Part shown: in pieces, positions 35,028-46,161 of the stretch | Numbering within the stretch: the stretch's first letter is position 1 | Layout: every line of letters starts with the position of its first letter | Source of the DNA: Streptomyces panaciradicis | Lineage (GTDB): Bacteria; Actinomycetota; Actinomycetes; Streptomycetales; Streptomycetaceae | Direction: 5' to 3' | NCBI RefSeq assembly: GCF_023516615.1 | Contig: NZ_JAMGBF010000023.1 | Location: forward strand, 62,001-126,000 | DNA length: 64,000 nt | Position numbers and translations under genes: made by a program | Notes under the pieces: generated by a model | The model's input: only the letters and a program-made list of their open reading frames with translations | Database searches by the model: none | Told to the model about the DNA's origin: nothing

Positions 35028-35891
35028 ATGACACCTACGCTCGTGCGGCAGCACCGGACCCACGCGGGCACGACACCCCGTGTGGATCTGTGTGCACGCG
35101 CGCGTGACTGGTCCGAGATACAGGAGCGGATGCTGGTGCCGCTCTACGAGGCCGTCTACGAGCGACTCGAGGTCGGAACCGGCACGCGCCTTCTGGCCCT
35201 CGGCTGCGGCAGCGGGCTCTCCCTGCTGATGGCCGCTTCCAGAGGCGCGGCCGTCACCGGTGTCGAGCGCTCGTCCCCCGAACGGCTCGCCCTGGCGCGG
35301 CAGCGGCTGCTGCCGGAGGCGTGGGGGGCACGCGCGCGTGCGGATGTCCGGATCGTCGACGGCTCACCCGAGGACCTGGCGGCCGCGGGCGACGCGGAGA
35401 CGCCCGCGTTCACCCTGGTGACCGCCTTCGAGCCCCTCGGCTGGGCGGGCGACTCGGAGGGGGTCGGCGGTCTGCTGCGGGAGGCGATACCGCTCGCCGA
35501 GCGCGGAGCGCCCGTGGTGCTGGCCGGCTGGGGTCCGCCGGAGCGCTGCGCCTCGGCGTCCGTGCTGCGGGTGGCCCGCAAGCTGGCGGACCCGCTGCGC
35601 AGCGCGGGCAGTTGGCGTCCCGCCCTGCGCGACGATTTGGAGGAGGTGGCCCAGCGGTCCGGTCTGCGGCCGGACGGCTCCGGGCGGGTCGCCTGCCCCT
35701 TCGGGTACGCCGACACCGACAGCGCGCTCAAGGGGCTGCTGTCGACCGGTCTGTTCGACGCGGCGATCACGGCGACGGATCGCACGCAGGTCAACAAGGA
35801 ATTGACAGAAGCGCTGCACCCGTATGTGCGCGGGGACGGGACGGTGTGGATGCACAACGTCTTCCGGTACCTGATAGCGCGCGTCCCCTAG
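35028..35891 (+). CDS. SAM-dependent methyltransferase (class I)
   Basis: 287 residues. Motif I LLALGCGSGLSLLMAA binds SAM, followed by VTGVERSSPERLALAR and VRIVDGSPEDL. A motif IV-like FTLVTAFEPLGWA and a C-terminal cap complete the fold. The first ~25 residues (TLVRQHRTHAGTTPRVDLCARA) are an N-terminal arm. Substrate unknown. It converges on ffh and shares a terminator with it. Confidence 0.87.
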   Translation: MTPTLVRQHRTHAGTTPRVDLCARARDWSEIQERMLVPLYEAVYERLEVGTGTRLLALGCGSGLSLLMAASRGAAVTGVERSSPERLALARQRLLPEAWGARARADVRIVDGSPEDLAAAGDAETPAFTLVTAFEPLGWAGDSEGVGGLLREAIPLAERGAPVVLAGWGPPERCASASVLRVARKLADPLRSAGSWRPALRDDLEEVAQRSGLRPDGSGRVACPFGYADTDSALKGLLSTGLFDAAITATDRTQVNKELTEALHPYVRGDGTVWMHNVFRYLIARVP

Positions 35892-35914
35892 GCGACACGA
35901 TTGGCCGAAAGCAG

Positions 35915-35957
35915 CGGGGCCGGTCGCCGCGACGAGACGTCACGACAACCGGCCCCG
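35915..35957. terminator. Bidirectional terminator between the methyltransferase gene and ffh
   Basis: CGGGGCCGGT pairs with ACCGGCCCCG around a partly structured 23-base loop, lying between two converging genes. Confidence 0.65.
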
Positions 35958-35971
35958 GCGGGCCGCAGCGG

Positions 35972-37522
35972 TCAGCCCATGAACTTCTTGAACTCGTCGG
36001 GCAGCTCGAAGTCCTGCGGGGCCTGCTGGCCCGGCACGCCGAAGGCGCCGCCCTGAGCGGCGGCCGCGCGCCGGGCGGCCTCCTCCTGCTCCTGCTGCTT
36101 GCGCTTCATCGGGTTGCCGGAGCGCTGCTTGCCCTTGGCCTTCTTCGGCTGCTTCTTGGCGCGGCCGGGGCCGCCGCCCATGCCCGGGATCCCCGGCATA
36201 CCGGGCATGCCGCCGCCCTGGGCCATGCGGGACATCATCTTGCGGGCCTCGAAGAACCGCTCGACCAGGTTCTTCACCGCGCTGACCTCGACGCCGGAGC
36301 CCTTGGCGATACGGGCGCGGCGGGAGCCGTTGATGATCGTCGGGTCCTGGCGCTCGCCCGGCGTCATCGACTTGATGATGGCGGCCGTGCGGTCGACGTC
36401 CCGCTCGTCGATGTTGTTGATCTGGTCCTTGATCTGGCCCATGCCGGGCAGCATCCCGAGCAGCTTCGAGATGGAGCCCATCTTCCTGACCTGCTCCATC
36501 TGGGCCAGGAAGTCGTCGAGGGTGAAGTCCTGGCCCTTCTTGGAGGCCAGCTTCTCGGCCATCTTCTGGGCTTCGGCCTGGTCGAAGGTCTTCTCCGCCT
36601 GCTCGATCAGGGTGAGCAGGTCACCCATGTCGAGGATGCGGGAGGCCATCCGGTCCGGGTGGAAGGCGTCGAAGTCCTCGAGCTTCTCACCGTTCGACGC
36701 GAACATGATCGGCTTGCCGGTGATCTGCCGGATGGACAGCGCGGCACCGCCGCGGGCGTCGCCGTCGAGCTTGGAGAGCACCACGCCGTCGAAGCCGACG
36801 CCGTCGCGGAATGCCTCGGCGGTGTTGACGGCGTCCTGACCGATCATCGCGTCGACGACGAAGAGGATCTCGTCGGGCGAGACCGCGTCCCGGATGTCCG
36901 CGGCCTGCTGCATCATGTCCTGGTCGATGCCGAGGCGGCCGGCGGTGTCCACGATCACGATGTCGTGGACCTTGGACTTCGCGAACTCGATGGAGTCCTT
37001 GGCGACCTTGACCGGGTCGCCGACGCCGTTGCCCGGCTCGGGCGCGTACACCGCGACGCCCGCGCGCTCGGCGACCACGCTCAGCTGGTTCACGGCGTTC
37101 GGGCGCTGGAGGTCGGCGGCGACCAGCAGCGGCGAGTGGCCCTGCTCCTTCAGCCAGCGGCCGAGCTTGCCCGCGAGGGTGGTCTTACCGGCACCCTGCA
37201 GACCCGCCAGCATGATCACGGTGGGCGGCTGCTTGGCGAAGCGCAGGCGCCGGGTCTCGCCGCCGAGGATCGTGACGAGCTCGTCGTTGACGATCTTCAG
37301 GACCTGCTGGGCCGGGTTCAGCGCGCGGGAGACCTCGGCGCCGAGGGCGCGCTCCTTGACGTTCTTGATGAACGTGCGCACGACGGGCAGGGCCACGTCC
37401 GCCTCGAGCAGCGCGATGCGGATCTCGCGCGCGGTGGCGTCGATGTCCGCCTCGCTCAGACGCCCCTTGCCGCGCAGATTCTTGAAGGTCGCTGAGAGGC
37501 GATCGGAGAGAGTGTCGAACAC
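35972..37522 (-). CDS. ffh: Signal recognition particle protein Ffh
   Basis: 516 residues. N domain, then the SRP GTPase G domain with GLQGAGKTTLAGKLG, DTAGRLGID and TKLDG-equivalent SKLDGDARGGA; the methionine-rich M domain follows (MGSISKLLGMLPGMGQIKDQ and MSRMAQGGGMPGMPG). The Gly/Met/Pro tail is longer than in E. coli. With 4.5S RNA it takes ribosomes to FtsY, encoded about 7 kb away. GTG start at 37522. Monocistronic. Confidence 0.96.
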   Translation of the reverse strand: MFDTLSDRLSATFKNLRGKGRLSEADIDATAREIRIALLEADVALPVVRTFIKNVKERALGAEVSRALNPAQQVLKIVNDELVTILGGETRRLRFAKQPPTVIMLAGLQGAGKTTLAGKLGRWLKEQGHSPLLVAADLQRPNAVNQLSVVAERAGVAVYAPEPGNGVGDPVKVAKDSIEFAKSKVHDIVIVDTAGRLGIDQDMMQQAADIRDAVSPDEILFVVDAMIGQDAVNTAEAFRDGVGFDGVVLSKLDGDARGGAALSIRQITGKPIMFASNGEKLEDFDAFHPDRMASRILDMGDLLTLIEQAEKTFDQAEAQKMAEKLASKKGQDFTLDDFLAQMEQVRKMGSISKLLGMLPGMGQIKDQINNIDERDVDRTAAIIKSMTPGERQDPTIINGSRRARIAKGSGVEVSAVKNLVERFFEARKMMSRMAQGGGMPGMPGIPGMGGGPGRAKKQPKKAKGKQRSGNPMKRKQQEQEEAARRAAAAQGGAFGVPGQQAPQDFELPDEFKKFMG

Positions 37523-37615
37523 GGCGGCGTCGGTCCTCGGAGTCGGGGGCAGTGTGAGCGTCTTCCAGGGTATCCGGACGCGCAAGACAATCGTCCCCGC
37601 CCGGCACCTTCGCCG

Positions 37616-40063
37616 TCACCCGCGCAGGGTCTCCTCCAGCTTGCGCGCCACCGAGGCCGCCTCCTCGCCGGGCAGCGGCGCCCCCTCGGGTCCGGTGACG
37701 TAGAAGGCGTCCACGGCGTTCGCGCCGAGGGTGGACACGTGCATGCTGCGCACGCGCACCTTCGCGTCGTCCAGGGCGCGCCCGATGCGGTGCAGCAGGC
37801 CGGGGGCGTCCTGCGCCCGCACCTCGATGACCGTGGCGTGCCGCGAGGCCGCCGAGGCGACCGTCACGCGGGCCGGCGGGGCGACCACGCCCCGGCGGCG
37901 CGGGTAGGCGGCGTCGCGCTCGGCGAGGCGTCCGGCGATGTCCAGGGAGCCGTCCAGGGCCCGTACGAGATCGGCTCGCAGACGGGCGGCCTGCGGCAGG
38001 GAGCCGTACTCGGCGGCCACCCGCCAGTCCAGCAGCAGGACCGCGCCCTCGACGCCGTCCGGCAGGTCCAGGGCCCGCAGCTCCGCCGTGCGGACGGTCA
38101 GCCGGTGCACGGCGAGGACGCCGGCGACCGCGGGCAGCACGCCCGGCTGGTCCGGTACGGCGATCAGCAGCTCCACGCCGAGCGGCTCGGGGTCGGCGGG
38201 CGGCTGGTCCTCGGCCGGCGGTTCGGTCTGCGCGCGCAGGGACAGCACGGGGCTGCCGGTGGCGAGCGCCTCGATGGCGAGCCGTTCCTGCTCGGCCGTG
38301 GGCGCGGCGGCCTCGGGCTCCTCGGGCGCGTCCCCCGCGAGGACCGCCGAGACGCGCTTGACGAGGTCCGCGACGAGCGAACCGCGCCAGGACGACCAGG
38401 CCGCCGGGCCAGTGGCCAGCGCGTCCGCCTCCGTGAGCGCGTGCAGCAGCTCCAGCGTCCCCTGCGAGCCGACCGCGTCGGCGACCGATCGCACGGTGGC
38501 CGGGTCCTCCAGGTCGCGCCGGGTGGCGGTGTCGACGAGCAGCAGGTGGTGACGGACGAGGGTGGCGAGTACGGCGACGTCCTCGCGGTCGAAGCCGATG
38601 CGGGCGGCGACGTCGCGGGCGATGATCTCGCCGGCCACCGAGTGGTCGCCGGGCCAGCCCTTGCCGATGTCGTGCAGCAGCGCGGCGACCAGGAGGAGGT
38701 CGGGGCGGTGGACGCGGCGGGTGAACTCGGAGGCGCGCACGGCCGTCTCGATCAGGTGCCGGTCGACGGTCCAGATGTGCACGGCGTTGCGCTGCGGGCG
38801 GCAGCGCACCCGCTCCCAGTCGGGCAGCAGCCGGGTGATCAGCCCCTCCGCCTCCAGCGCCTCCCACACCTCGACGGTCGGGCGGCCCGAGCCGAGCAGC
38901 GTCACCAGCTGTTCGCGCGCCTCGGCGGGCCAGGGCGTGGGCAGGGGGCGCGCGACGGACGCCATGCGCCGTACGGCGTGCAGGGAGAGCGGGAGTCCGG
39001 CCTGCGCGGCGGCCGCGGCGGCGCGCAGCGGCAGAACGGGATCGCGCTCGGGGCGCGCGGCGCGGGCGAGCACCACCTCGCCTTCCTGCTCGACCACGCC
39101 CTCGGCCAGCGGGGAGCGCTCGGCGACCGGCTTCGCGCCGCCCAGCATGGCGCGCAGCCGTGGCCGCACGGCGCGCGATCGCAGCACGCGCCCCACCTCG
39201 CGCCAGGTGACGTCACTGGCGTAGGAGATGGTCCGCGCCGCCTCGTAGACCTGGCGCAGCAGGGTGTCGGCGTCCAGGAGTCCGAGCTCGGCGGCGACCT
39301 GGTCCTGTTCCTGCAGCGCGAGCCGGTCGGTGGCGCGCCCGGTGGCGAGGTGGAGTGCGTCGCGGACGTCCAGGAGCCGGCGCCGGGCGTCGTCGAGGCC
39401 CTCGCGGGGGGCGTCGGCCAGCCAGGAGGCGGCGACGGCGCGCAGGGCGGTGGCGTCGCGCAGGCCGCCGCGGGCCTCCTTCAGGTCGGGTTCGAGGAGG
39501 TACTGCAGCTCGCCCTGGCGTTCGGCGCGCTCGGAGCACAGCTCCTGGAGTTCGGGGAGGCGTTTGGGCGCCTGGTTGCGCCAGTCGGCGAGGACGGCCG
39601 TGCGCAGACCGGCCGTGAGGCCGAGGTCTCCGGCGATGTGGCGGGCGTCCAGCAGGCCGAGCTGGACCTTCAGGTCCTCTCCGGCCGTCTTGCGGGCCTC
39701 CCCCGGCGTGCGCACGGAGTGGTCCAGGGAGAGGCCGAGGTCCCAGACGGGGTACCAGATGCGGTCGGCCAGGGCGGCGACCGCCTTGGGGTCGCCGCCG
39801 TCGTGGAGGAGGAGCAGGTCCAGGTCGCTGCGCGGGGACAGCTCGCCGCGGCCGTAGCCGCCGACGGCGATCAGCGAGGCGCCGCGCAGTCCCTCGGAGC
39901 CGGCGGCGAACAGGCCGGTGAGCCATTCGTCGGTCAGCCGGGAGAGGGCCGCACGGCGCGGCGGCCCGGACTGCGCCCCCTCCGTGAGGAGACGCAGCCG
40001 GGCCGCCGCGTAGCCGCTGGGTCCCGAGTCCTCTGCTTCGTTGTGCACGTCCGTACTCGACAC
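37616..40063 (-). CDS. glnD: PII uridylyl/adenylyltransferase GlnD
   Basis: 815 residues. An N-terminal nucleotidyltransferase (GGYGRGELSPRSDLDLLLL) is followed by a helical part, an HD domain (LLHDIGKGWPGDHSVAGE) and two C-terminal ACT domains (ELLIAVPDQPGVL and VIEVRAQDAPGLLHRIG). In Streptomyces it adds AMP, rather than UMP, to GlnK. GTG 40063 has AGGAG 7 bases upstream. It follows glnK by 25 bases in the amtB-glnK-glnD operon. Confidence 0.95.
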   Translation of the reverse strand: MSSTDVHNEAEDSGPSGYAAARLRLLTEGAQSGPPRRAALSRLTDEWLTGLFAAGSEGLRGASLIAVGGYGRGELSPRSDLDLLLLHDGGDPKAVAALADRIWYPVWDLGLSLDHSVRTPGEARKTAGEDLKVQLGLLDARHIAGDLGLTAGLRTAVLADWRNQAPKRLPELQELCSERAERQGELQYLLEPDLKEARGGLRDATALRAVAASWLADAPREGLDDARRRLLDVRDALHLATGRATDRLALQEQDQVAAELGLLDADTLLRQVYEAARTISYASDVTWREVGRVLRSRAVRPRLRAMLGGAKPVAERSPLAEGVVEQEGEVVLARAARPERDPVLPLRAAAAAAQAGLPLSLHAVRRMASVARPLPTPWPAEAREQLVTLLGSGRPTVEVWEALEAEGLITRLLPDWERVRCRPQRNAVHIWTVDRHLIETAVRASEFTRRVHRPDLLLVAALLHDIGKGWPGDHSVAGEIIARDVAARIGFDREDVAVLATLVRHHLLLVDTATRRDLEDPATVRSVADAVGSQGTLELLHALTEADALATGPAAWSSWRGSLVADLVKRVSAVLAGDAPEEPEAAAPTAEQERLAIEALATGSPVLSLRAQTEPPAEDQPPADPEPLGVELLIAVPDQPGVLPAVAGVLAVHRLTVRTAELRALDLPDGVEGAVLLLDWRVAAEYGSLPQAARLRADLVRALDGSLDIAGRLAERDAAYPRRRGVVAPPARVTVASAASRHATVIEVRAQDAPGLLHRIGRALDDAKVRVRSMHVSTLGANAVDAFYVTGPEGAPLPGEEAASVARKLEETLRG

Positions 40064-40088
40064 CCAGCAGCTCCTGTTCTTCTTTCCG

Positions 40089-41764
<1,676 letters not shown>

Positions 41765-42087
41765 CGGCGTCTCCTCGTCGGTTGGTACGGCCCCGTGCGG
41801 GTCGGAGCGTGTGAGCGGTCCGGTCGTGAGGGGTGGGCCGGTTATGCGCCATGAGATTGGCGCAGCGCGGTTTCCGTGGAAGCCCCTGGTTGTTTCACCG
41901 GAGTGACGAAGGCGCCCTGCGTGTTACGGATCGATGAATCGCGAGATGCCCGGCTGCGCGATCGTTATCGTGGCGCAACCTTCGAGGAAGACGAAAACCG
42001 GCCGCGGCGGGCCTTCCGATGACCTGGCACGGGGGAGCCGAGTCGGGCAGTTCGGGAGGGCCGGCCGCGGCCGGGGTTCAGGGGATG
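41765..42087. other. 323-base promoter region between nsdA and amtB
   Basis: Contains the GlnR box (annotated separately) and, further left of nsdA's stop codon, a long-loop inverted repeat CCGGCCGCGG/CCGCGGCCGG (41998-42074) that may help end nsdA transcripts. No gene seen. Confidence 0.6.
41870..41907 (-). promoter_or_regulatory. GlnR box of amtB
   Basis: On the minus strand the sequence reads GTCAC-N6-GAAAC-N6-GGGCT-N6-GAAAC, exactly the 5-6-5-6-5-6-5 spacing of a double GlnR site (gTnAc-n6-GaAAc twice). Three of four half-sites match well; the third is degenerate. It lies about 105 bases upstream of the amtB start. Confidence 0.85.
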
Positions 42088-43572
42088 TCAGACCGCTTCG
42101 GCGGTCTCGGGAAGCTCGATGGAGAGCTTCTCCGTGAGATCGACGACCTCGGCGAGGTCACCGAAGTCGCGTACAGCCGTGTCGACGGTCTTTCGGATAC
42201 GGGTGTTGACGCGCTCGGAGCGGACCTTCTTGGCGATGTGCATGGCCTGCCCGGCCAGCACGGCGCTCTGCGCGGGCTCGCGCCGCAGCAGGTGCACGGT
42301 GGCCATGCCGATCAGGTTGAGCGCGTACGACCGCTGGTGCTCGGAGTCCTCGGCGAACAGCTCGACGGCCCGCTGCATGAGGGGCTCGGACAGCGACGCG
42401 TACGTGGGGCTGCGGCCGGCGACATAGGCGAGGTCGCGGAAGGAGTGGCTGTTCTCGCCATACAGCTCGGCCTCGGAGAAGAAGCGGATCCAGTCCGGGT
42501 CCGGCTCGTCCCATTCGTCGACCTCGCCGAAGGTGTCCTCGGCCATCCGCACCGCCCGCTTGCACTTGCCGGGCTGCCCCATGTTGGCGTAGGCGCGGGC
42601 CTCCATCGCATACAGCATCGACTGGGTGCGCGGACTCGCGCAGTCCCGGCTGCCGTACTGCGCGAGGTGGATCAGTTCCAGGGCGTCGTCGGGCCGGCCG
42701 AGGTGGATCATCTGGCGGCTCATGCTGGAGAGGATGTACGAGCCGAGCGGCCGGTCGCCGGCCTCCTTGGCGGCGTGCAGGGCGAGGACGAAGTACTTCT
42801 GCGCGGTGGGCTGCAGTCCGACGTCGTACGACATCCAGCCCGCGAGCTCCGCCAGTTCCGCGGCGACCTTGAACAGCCGGCGGGTGGTGCTCTCGGGCTG
42901 GGGCTCCTGGAGGAGGTCGGTGACCTCGTGCAGCTGGCCGACGACCGCCTTGCGGCGCAGGCCGCCGCCGCACTGGGCGTCCCACTGGCGGAACATCACC
43001 GTGGTGGACTCCAGGAGGTCCAGCTCGGGCTTGGACAGCCGGCCGGGGCGGCGGCTCGCCGCGGACTGCTCGGCCTCCGGCGGCGCGGCCTGCGGGCCGG
43101 GCACCAGCCAGCGCTGCATCGGCTCGATGAGGGACGGGCCCGCGGACAGCACCAGCGAGGTCCCGAGGAAGCCGCGCCGTGCCAGCATGAGGTCGCTGCG
43201 CGAGAACTCGCTGAGCAGGGCGACCGTCTGAGGGCCCGTCCAGGGCAGGTCGACGCCGGTCGCCGAGGGCGACTGGCGTGCGGCGCGCAGCCCCAGGTCC
43301 TCGACGGAGACCACGCAGCCGAAACGCTCGGAGAACAGGTCGGACAGGATCCTGGGGATGGGCTCGCGGGGGTTCTCGCCGTCCAGCCAGCGGCGCACCC
43401 GGGAGGTGTCGGTGGAGATGTGGTTGGCGCCCAACTGGCGCGCCCGGCGGTTGACTTGGCGGGCGAGCTCACCCTTCGACCAGCCGCTGCGCACGAACCA
43501 GGACGTGAGCAGCTCGTTCGGGCGCTTGTCCGTGCTGGTCGCGGTTGTCCCGCTTCCGCCGTTGCCGCTCAC
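42088..43572 (-). CDS. nsdA: NsdA, negative regulator of sporulation and antibiotic production
   Basis: 494 residues. The N-terminal DNA-binding-like region (SWFVRSGWSKGELARQVNRRARQL, then TDTSRVRRWLDGENPREPIP) is followed by TPR-like helical repeats over residues ~190-470. The family is specific to Streptomyces; in S. coelicolor, loss of nsdA increases aerial growth and actinorhodin. GTG 43572 (VSGNGG) is preferred; frame continues to 43617. It lies just upstream of the amtB region. Confidence 0.93.
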   Translation of the reverse strand: MSGNGGSGTTATSTDKRPNELLTSWFVRSGWSKGELARQVNRRARQLGANHISTDTSRVRRWLDGENPREPIPRILSDLFSERFGCVVSVEDLGLRAARQSPSATGVDLPWTGPQTVALLSEFSRSDLMLARRGFLGTSLVLSAGPSLIEPMQRWLVPGPQAAPPEAEQSAASRRPGRLSKPELDLLESTTVMFRQWDAQCGGGLRRKAVVGQLHEVTDLLQEPQPESTTRRLFKVAAELAELAGWMSYDVGLQPTAQKYFVLALHAAKEAGDRPLGSYILSSMSRQMIHLGRPDDALELIHLAQYGSRDCASPRTQSMLYAMEARAYANMGQPGKCKRAVRMAEDTFGEVDEWDEPDPDWIRFFSEAELYGENSHSFRDLAYVAGRSPTYASLSEPLMQRAVELFAEDSEHQRSYALNLIGMATVHLLRREPAQSAVLAGQAMHIAKKVRSERVNTRIRKTVDTAVRDFGDLAEVVDLTEKLSIELPETAEAV

Positions 43573-44018
43573 TGGAACGCCCCCATCCCTGAGACCACTT
43601 GTCGCTGAGTGCGCCAAGCCCTATCAGAATGCCGGTAAATAGGGCCTCGCGTCCGCCGGTTCTCACCCTTCGAACGGAAAGCCGACTTGCCTCCGGCATA
43701 CCCACGAGCGCATGTGCCCCCAGGCCTCGCACACTCAAAGTAATCCTACGATCACGCGTCCGGCCACGGCGAACCCGGAAACGCCACCATTCGCCACCCC
43801 TTCGAATGAACTCACGGTGGCCTTCACGCGATTCACTTGACATAGGACGGCCGGGAGTAGGCGGAGCGATGCACTCAGGGGCGCGCACCGCCGAGTTCAC
43901 CACCCGGGGCACTTCGGAGCGCCGCCTGGACCCAGCGGATCCGGTGACCCGGAACACGCAGGGTCACGTTCCGCATCCGTGTCGTAACCACCGACGCGTC
44001 GGACACGTTGGAGGGGGC
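43573..44018. other. 446-base divergent promoter region (nsdA / prim-pol-like gene)
   Basis: No gene. A 6-base inverted repeat CATTCG/CGAATG at 43788-43808 is the only dyad noted; a TTGACA at 43837 has no matching -10. Confidence 0.5.
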
Positions 44019-44678
44019 ATGGGCTTCACGATCGGCGGCATCCGGGACATCCGCTCCGGCACGCGCAGGCGCGGTCGTTCCTCGGAGTGCACCACCGCGG
44101 TCGCCGAGTTCACCGGACTGTGGGGCTGGGACGTCGTGGCGGGAGCACGGGCCGCCGCGGGCGCCTGCTCCTGCGGCCGGGCGGACTGTGGCGCGCCGGG
44201 GGCGCACCCGCTCGAGTTCGCGCCCCTGGTCCCGGCCGGCGCCACCCTCGACGAGGTCACCAAGACCTGGGGCGAGTTCCCCGGTGCGGCGGTGATGCTC
44301 CCCGTAGGCCGGGCGTTCGACGTCATCGAGGTCGCCGAGGCCGCCGGCCGCAACGCCCTGGTCCGCCTGGAGCGGATGGGTCTCCCCCTCGGTCCGGTCA
44401 CCGCCACCCCCGACGGCCGCGCGCAGTTCTTCGTCGCGCCCGGTGCCGCCGCCGAACTCACCGACCTGCTCTACCGCATGGGCTGGGACGACCCCAGCGC
44501 CCTCGATCTGCGCGGCCTCGGCCCCGGCGCGTTCATCACGGCCCCGCCGTCGGACCGGGGCGGACTGGGTCCGGTGCGCTGGCTGCGGCCCCCGGCCCTG
44601 GACTCGGCGACCAGGCCACCGGCGGCCCGGCTGCTGCTGGGCACGCTGGCCTACGTGGCACACCGGTCACGGGCGTAG
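44019..44678 (+). CDS. Prim-pol N-terminal domain-like protein (bifunctional DNA primase/polymerase family)
   Basis: 219 residues. FTGLWGWDVVAGARA, then CSCGRADCGAPGAHP (a Cys-rich motif typical of prim-pol domains in actinobacterial phages and plasmids) and DVIEVAEAAGRNALVRLE are present, but catalytic residues for primase activity are not obvious and the helicase part is absent. GGAGGGGGC precedes ATG 44019. Common in Streptomyces chromosomes as a stand-alone gene, so perhaps a domesticated regulator. It converges on ftsY. Confidence 0.75.
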   Translation: MGFTIGGIRDIRSGTRRRGRSSECTTAVAEFTGLWGWDVVAGARAAAGACSCGRADCGAPGAHPLEFAPLVPAGATLDEVTKTWGEFPGAAVMLPVGRAFDVIEVAEAAGRNALVRLERMGLPLGPVTATPDGRAQFFVAPGAAAELTDLLYRMGWDDPSALDLRGLGPGAFITAPPSDRGGLGPVRWLRPPALDSATRPPAARLLLGTLAYVAHRSRA

Positions 44679-44705
44679 CCGCACCCTCTCGGGTCCGCAC
44701 ACGCC

Positions 44706-44749
44706 GAAGCGCCCGTCTCCCGGACCGCACCTCGGGAGACGGGCGCTTC
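44706..44749. terminator. Strong bidirectional terminator
   Basis: GAAGCGCCCGTCTCCCG pairs perfectly with CGGGAGACGGGCGCTTC (17 base pairs, 10-base loop) between two converging genes. Confidence 0.85.
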
Positions 44750-44783
44750 TCTGTCCACGTACCGGACTCGGCAGGTGGTGGGG

Positions 44784-45986
44784 TCACTCCCCGATCAGGG
44801 CGTCGACGAACGCCTCCGGCTCGAACGGCGCCAGATCGTCGGCGCCCTCGCCCAGTCCGATCAGCTTGACGGGCACGCCCAGCTCGCGCTGCACGGCGAT
44901 CACGATGCCGCCCTTGGCCGTGCCGTCCAGCTTGGTCAGGACGATGCCGGTGATGTCGACGACCTCGGCGAACACGCGCGCCTGGACGAGACCGTTCTGT
45001 CCGGTGGTCGCGTCGAGCACGAGCAGCACCTCGTCGAGCGGCGCGTGCTTCTCCACGACCCGCTTGACCTTGCCGAGCTCGTCCATGAGGCCGGTCTTGG
45101 TGTGCAGGCGGCCGGCGGTGTCGATGAGCACGACGTCCGAGCCCATCTCCTTGCCCTCCTTCACCGCGTCGAAGGCCACGGAGGCGGGGTCGCCGCCCTC
45201 GGGCCCGCGCACGGTGTAGGCGCCGACCCGCTCGCCCCAGGTCTGCAGCTGGTCGGCGGCGGCGGCACGGAAGGTGTCGGCGGCGCCGAGCACGACGGAG
45301 CGCCCGTCGGCCACCAGGACGCGGGCGAGCTTGCCGGTGGTGGTGGTCTTGCCGGTGCCGTTGACGCCGACGACCATCACGATGCCGGGCTTGCTGGTCT
45401 CCGGTTCGGTCTTCACCACGCGGTCCATGTCGGGGCCGACCAGCTTCAGCAGCTCCGCGCGCAGCAGCCCGCGCAGTTCCGCGGGGGTGCGGGTGCCGAG
45501 CACCTTCACGCGCTCGCGCAGGCCCTCGACCAGCTCCTGGGTGGGCTGCACACCGACGTCGGCGGTGAGCAGGATGTCCTCGACCTCCTCCCAGGTGTCC
45601 TCGTCCAGGTGCTCGCGCGACAGGAGCGTGAGCAGGCCCTTGCCGAGCGCGTTCTGGGAGCGGGAGAGTCGGGCACGGAGGCGGACGAGCCGGCCGGCGG
45701 TCGGCTCGGGCACCTCGATCTCGGGGACTTCCAGAGCCGGCGGCTCCTCGACGACGACCGGCGCGGAGCCGTCGGGTAGATCCACCTCCTCTATCGTCCG
45801 GCGCGGTTCGTCGCGCGGCGTCTCGGCCTCGTCGCCGACGTGCGGCTCGGCGGGCGGGGCGGTGATGTCGGGCGCGGCGGGCGGTGGCGGGGGCAGCGAC
45901 TTCTTGCGCCGGCTGCCGACGACGAGCCCGCCGAGCGCGCCGAGCACGACCACGGCGATGACTACAGCAAGGATGACGGTTTCCAT
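44784..45986 (-). CDS. ftsY: Signal recognition particle receptor FtsY
   Basis: 400 residues. An N-terminal membrane helix (METVILAVVIAVVVLGALGG) replaces the acidic A domain of E. coli; a Pro-rich, acidic linker (~30-95) follows. The NG domain holds GVNGTGKTTTTGKLA, DTAGRLHTK and TKLDGTAKGG. It receives SRP-ribosome complexes at the membrane. ATG 45986 matches the helix start. Confidence 0.96.
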   Translation of the reverse strand: METVILAVVIAVVVLGALGGLVVGSRRKKSLPPPPPAAPDITAPPAEPHVGDEAETPRDEPRRTIEEVDLPDGSAPVVVEEPPALEVPEIEVPEPTAGRLVRLRARLSRSQNALGKGLLTLLSREHLDEDTWEEVEDILLTADVGVQPTQELVEGLRERVKVLGTRTPAELRGLLRAELLKLVGPDMDRVVKTEPETSKPGIVMVVGVNGTGKTTTTGKLARVLVADGRSVVLGAADTFRAAAADQLQTWGERVGAYTVRGPEGGDPASVAFDAVKEGKEMGSDVVLIDTAGRLHTKTGLMDELGKVKRVVEKHAPLDEVLLVLDATTGQNGLVQARVFAEVVDITGIVLTKLDGTAKGGIVIAVQRELGVPVKLIGLGEGADDLAPFEPEAFVDALIGE

Positions 45987-46161
45987 AACCCGTCCAGTAT
46001 CGGCCATGGCCCTGGCCGGGCCCAGTGCGGAGGGCGCGCCGGTCTCGTGGGTTCCTCCAAAGGGCCGCCCGCCCGGGACGGCCGCGGCCTCCGCACCCAT
46101 GGCGATCTGACGCTGCGTCAGCTACCGTCCCCCGCACATCCGCCCGGCGAAGGGGACCCCC

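Noticed and set aside
34569..35107. Small open frames between the SprT-like gene and the methyltransferase gene
   Set aside because: No ribosome binding site, Arg/Gly/Pro-rich, no family resemblance, third-base usage not gene-like.
41998..42074. CCGGCCGCGG/CCGCGGCCGG repeat as a firm terminator of nsdA
   Set aside because: The 57-base loop makes stable folding doubtful; mentioned only in the gap entry.
43837..43842. TTGACA as promoter of the prim-pol-like gene
   Set aside because: No acceptable -10 at 16-18 bases, and about 180 bases from the start codon.
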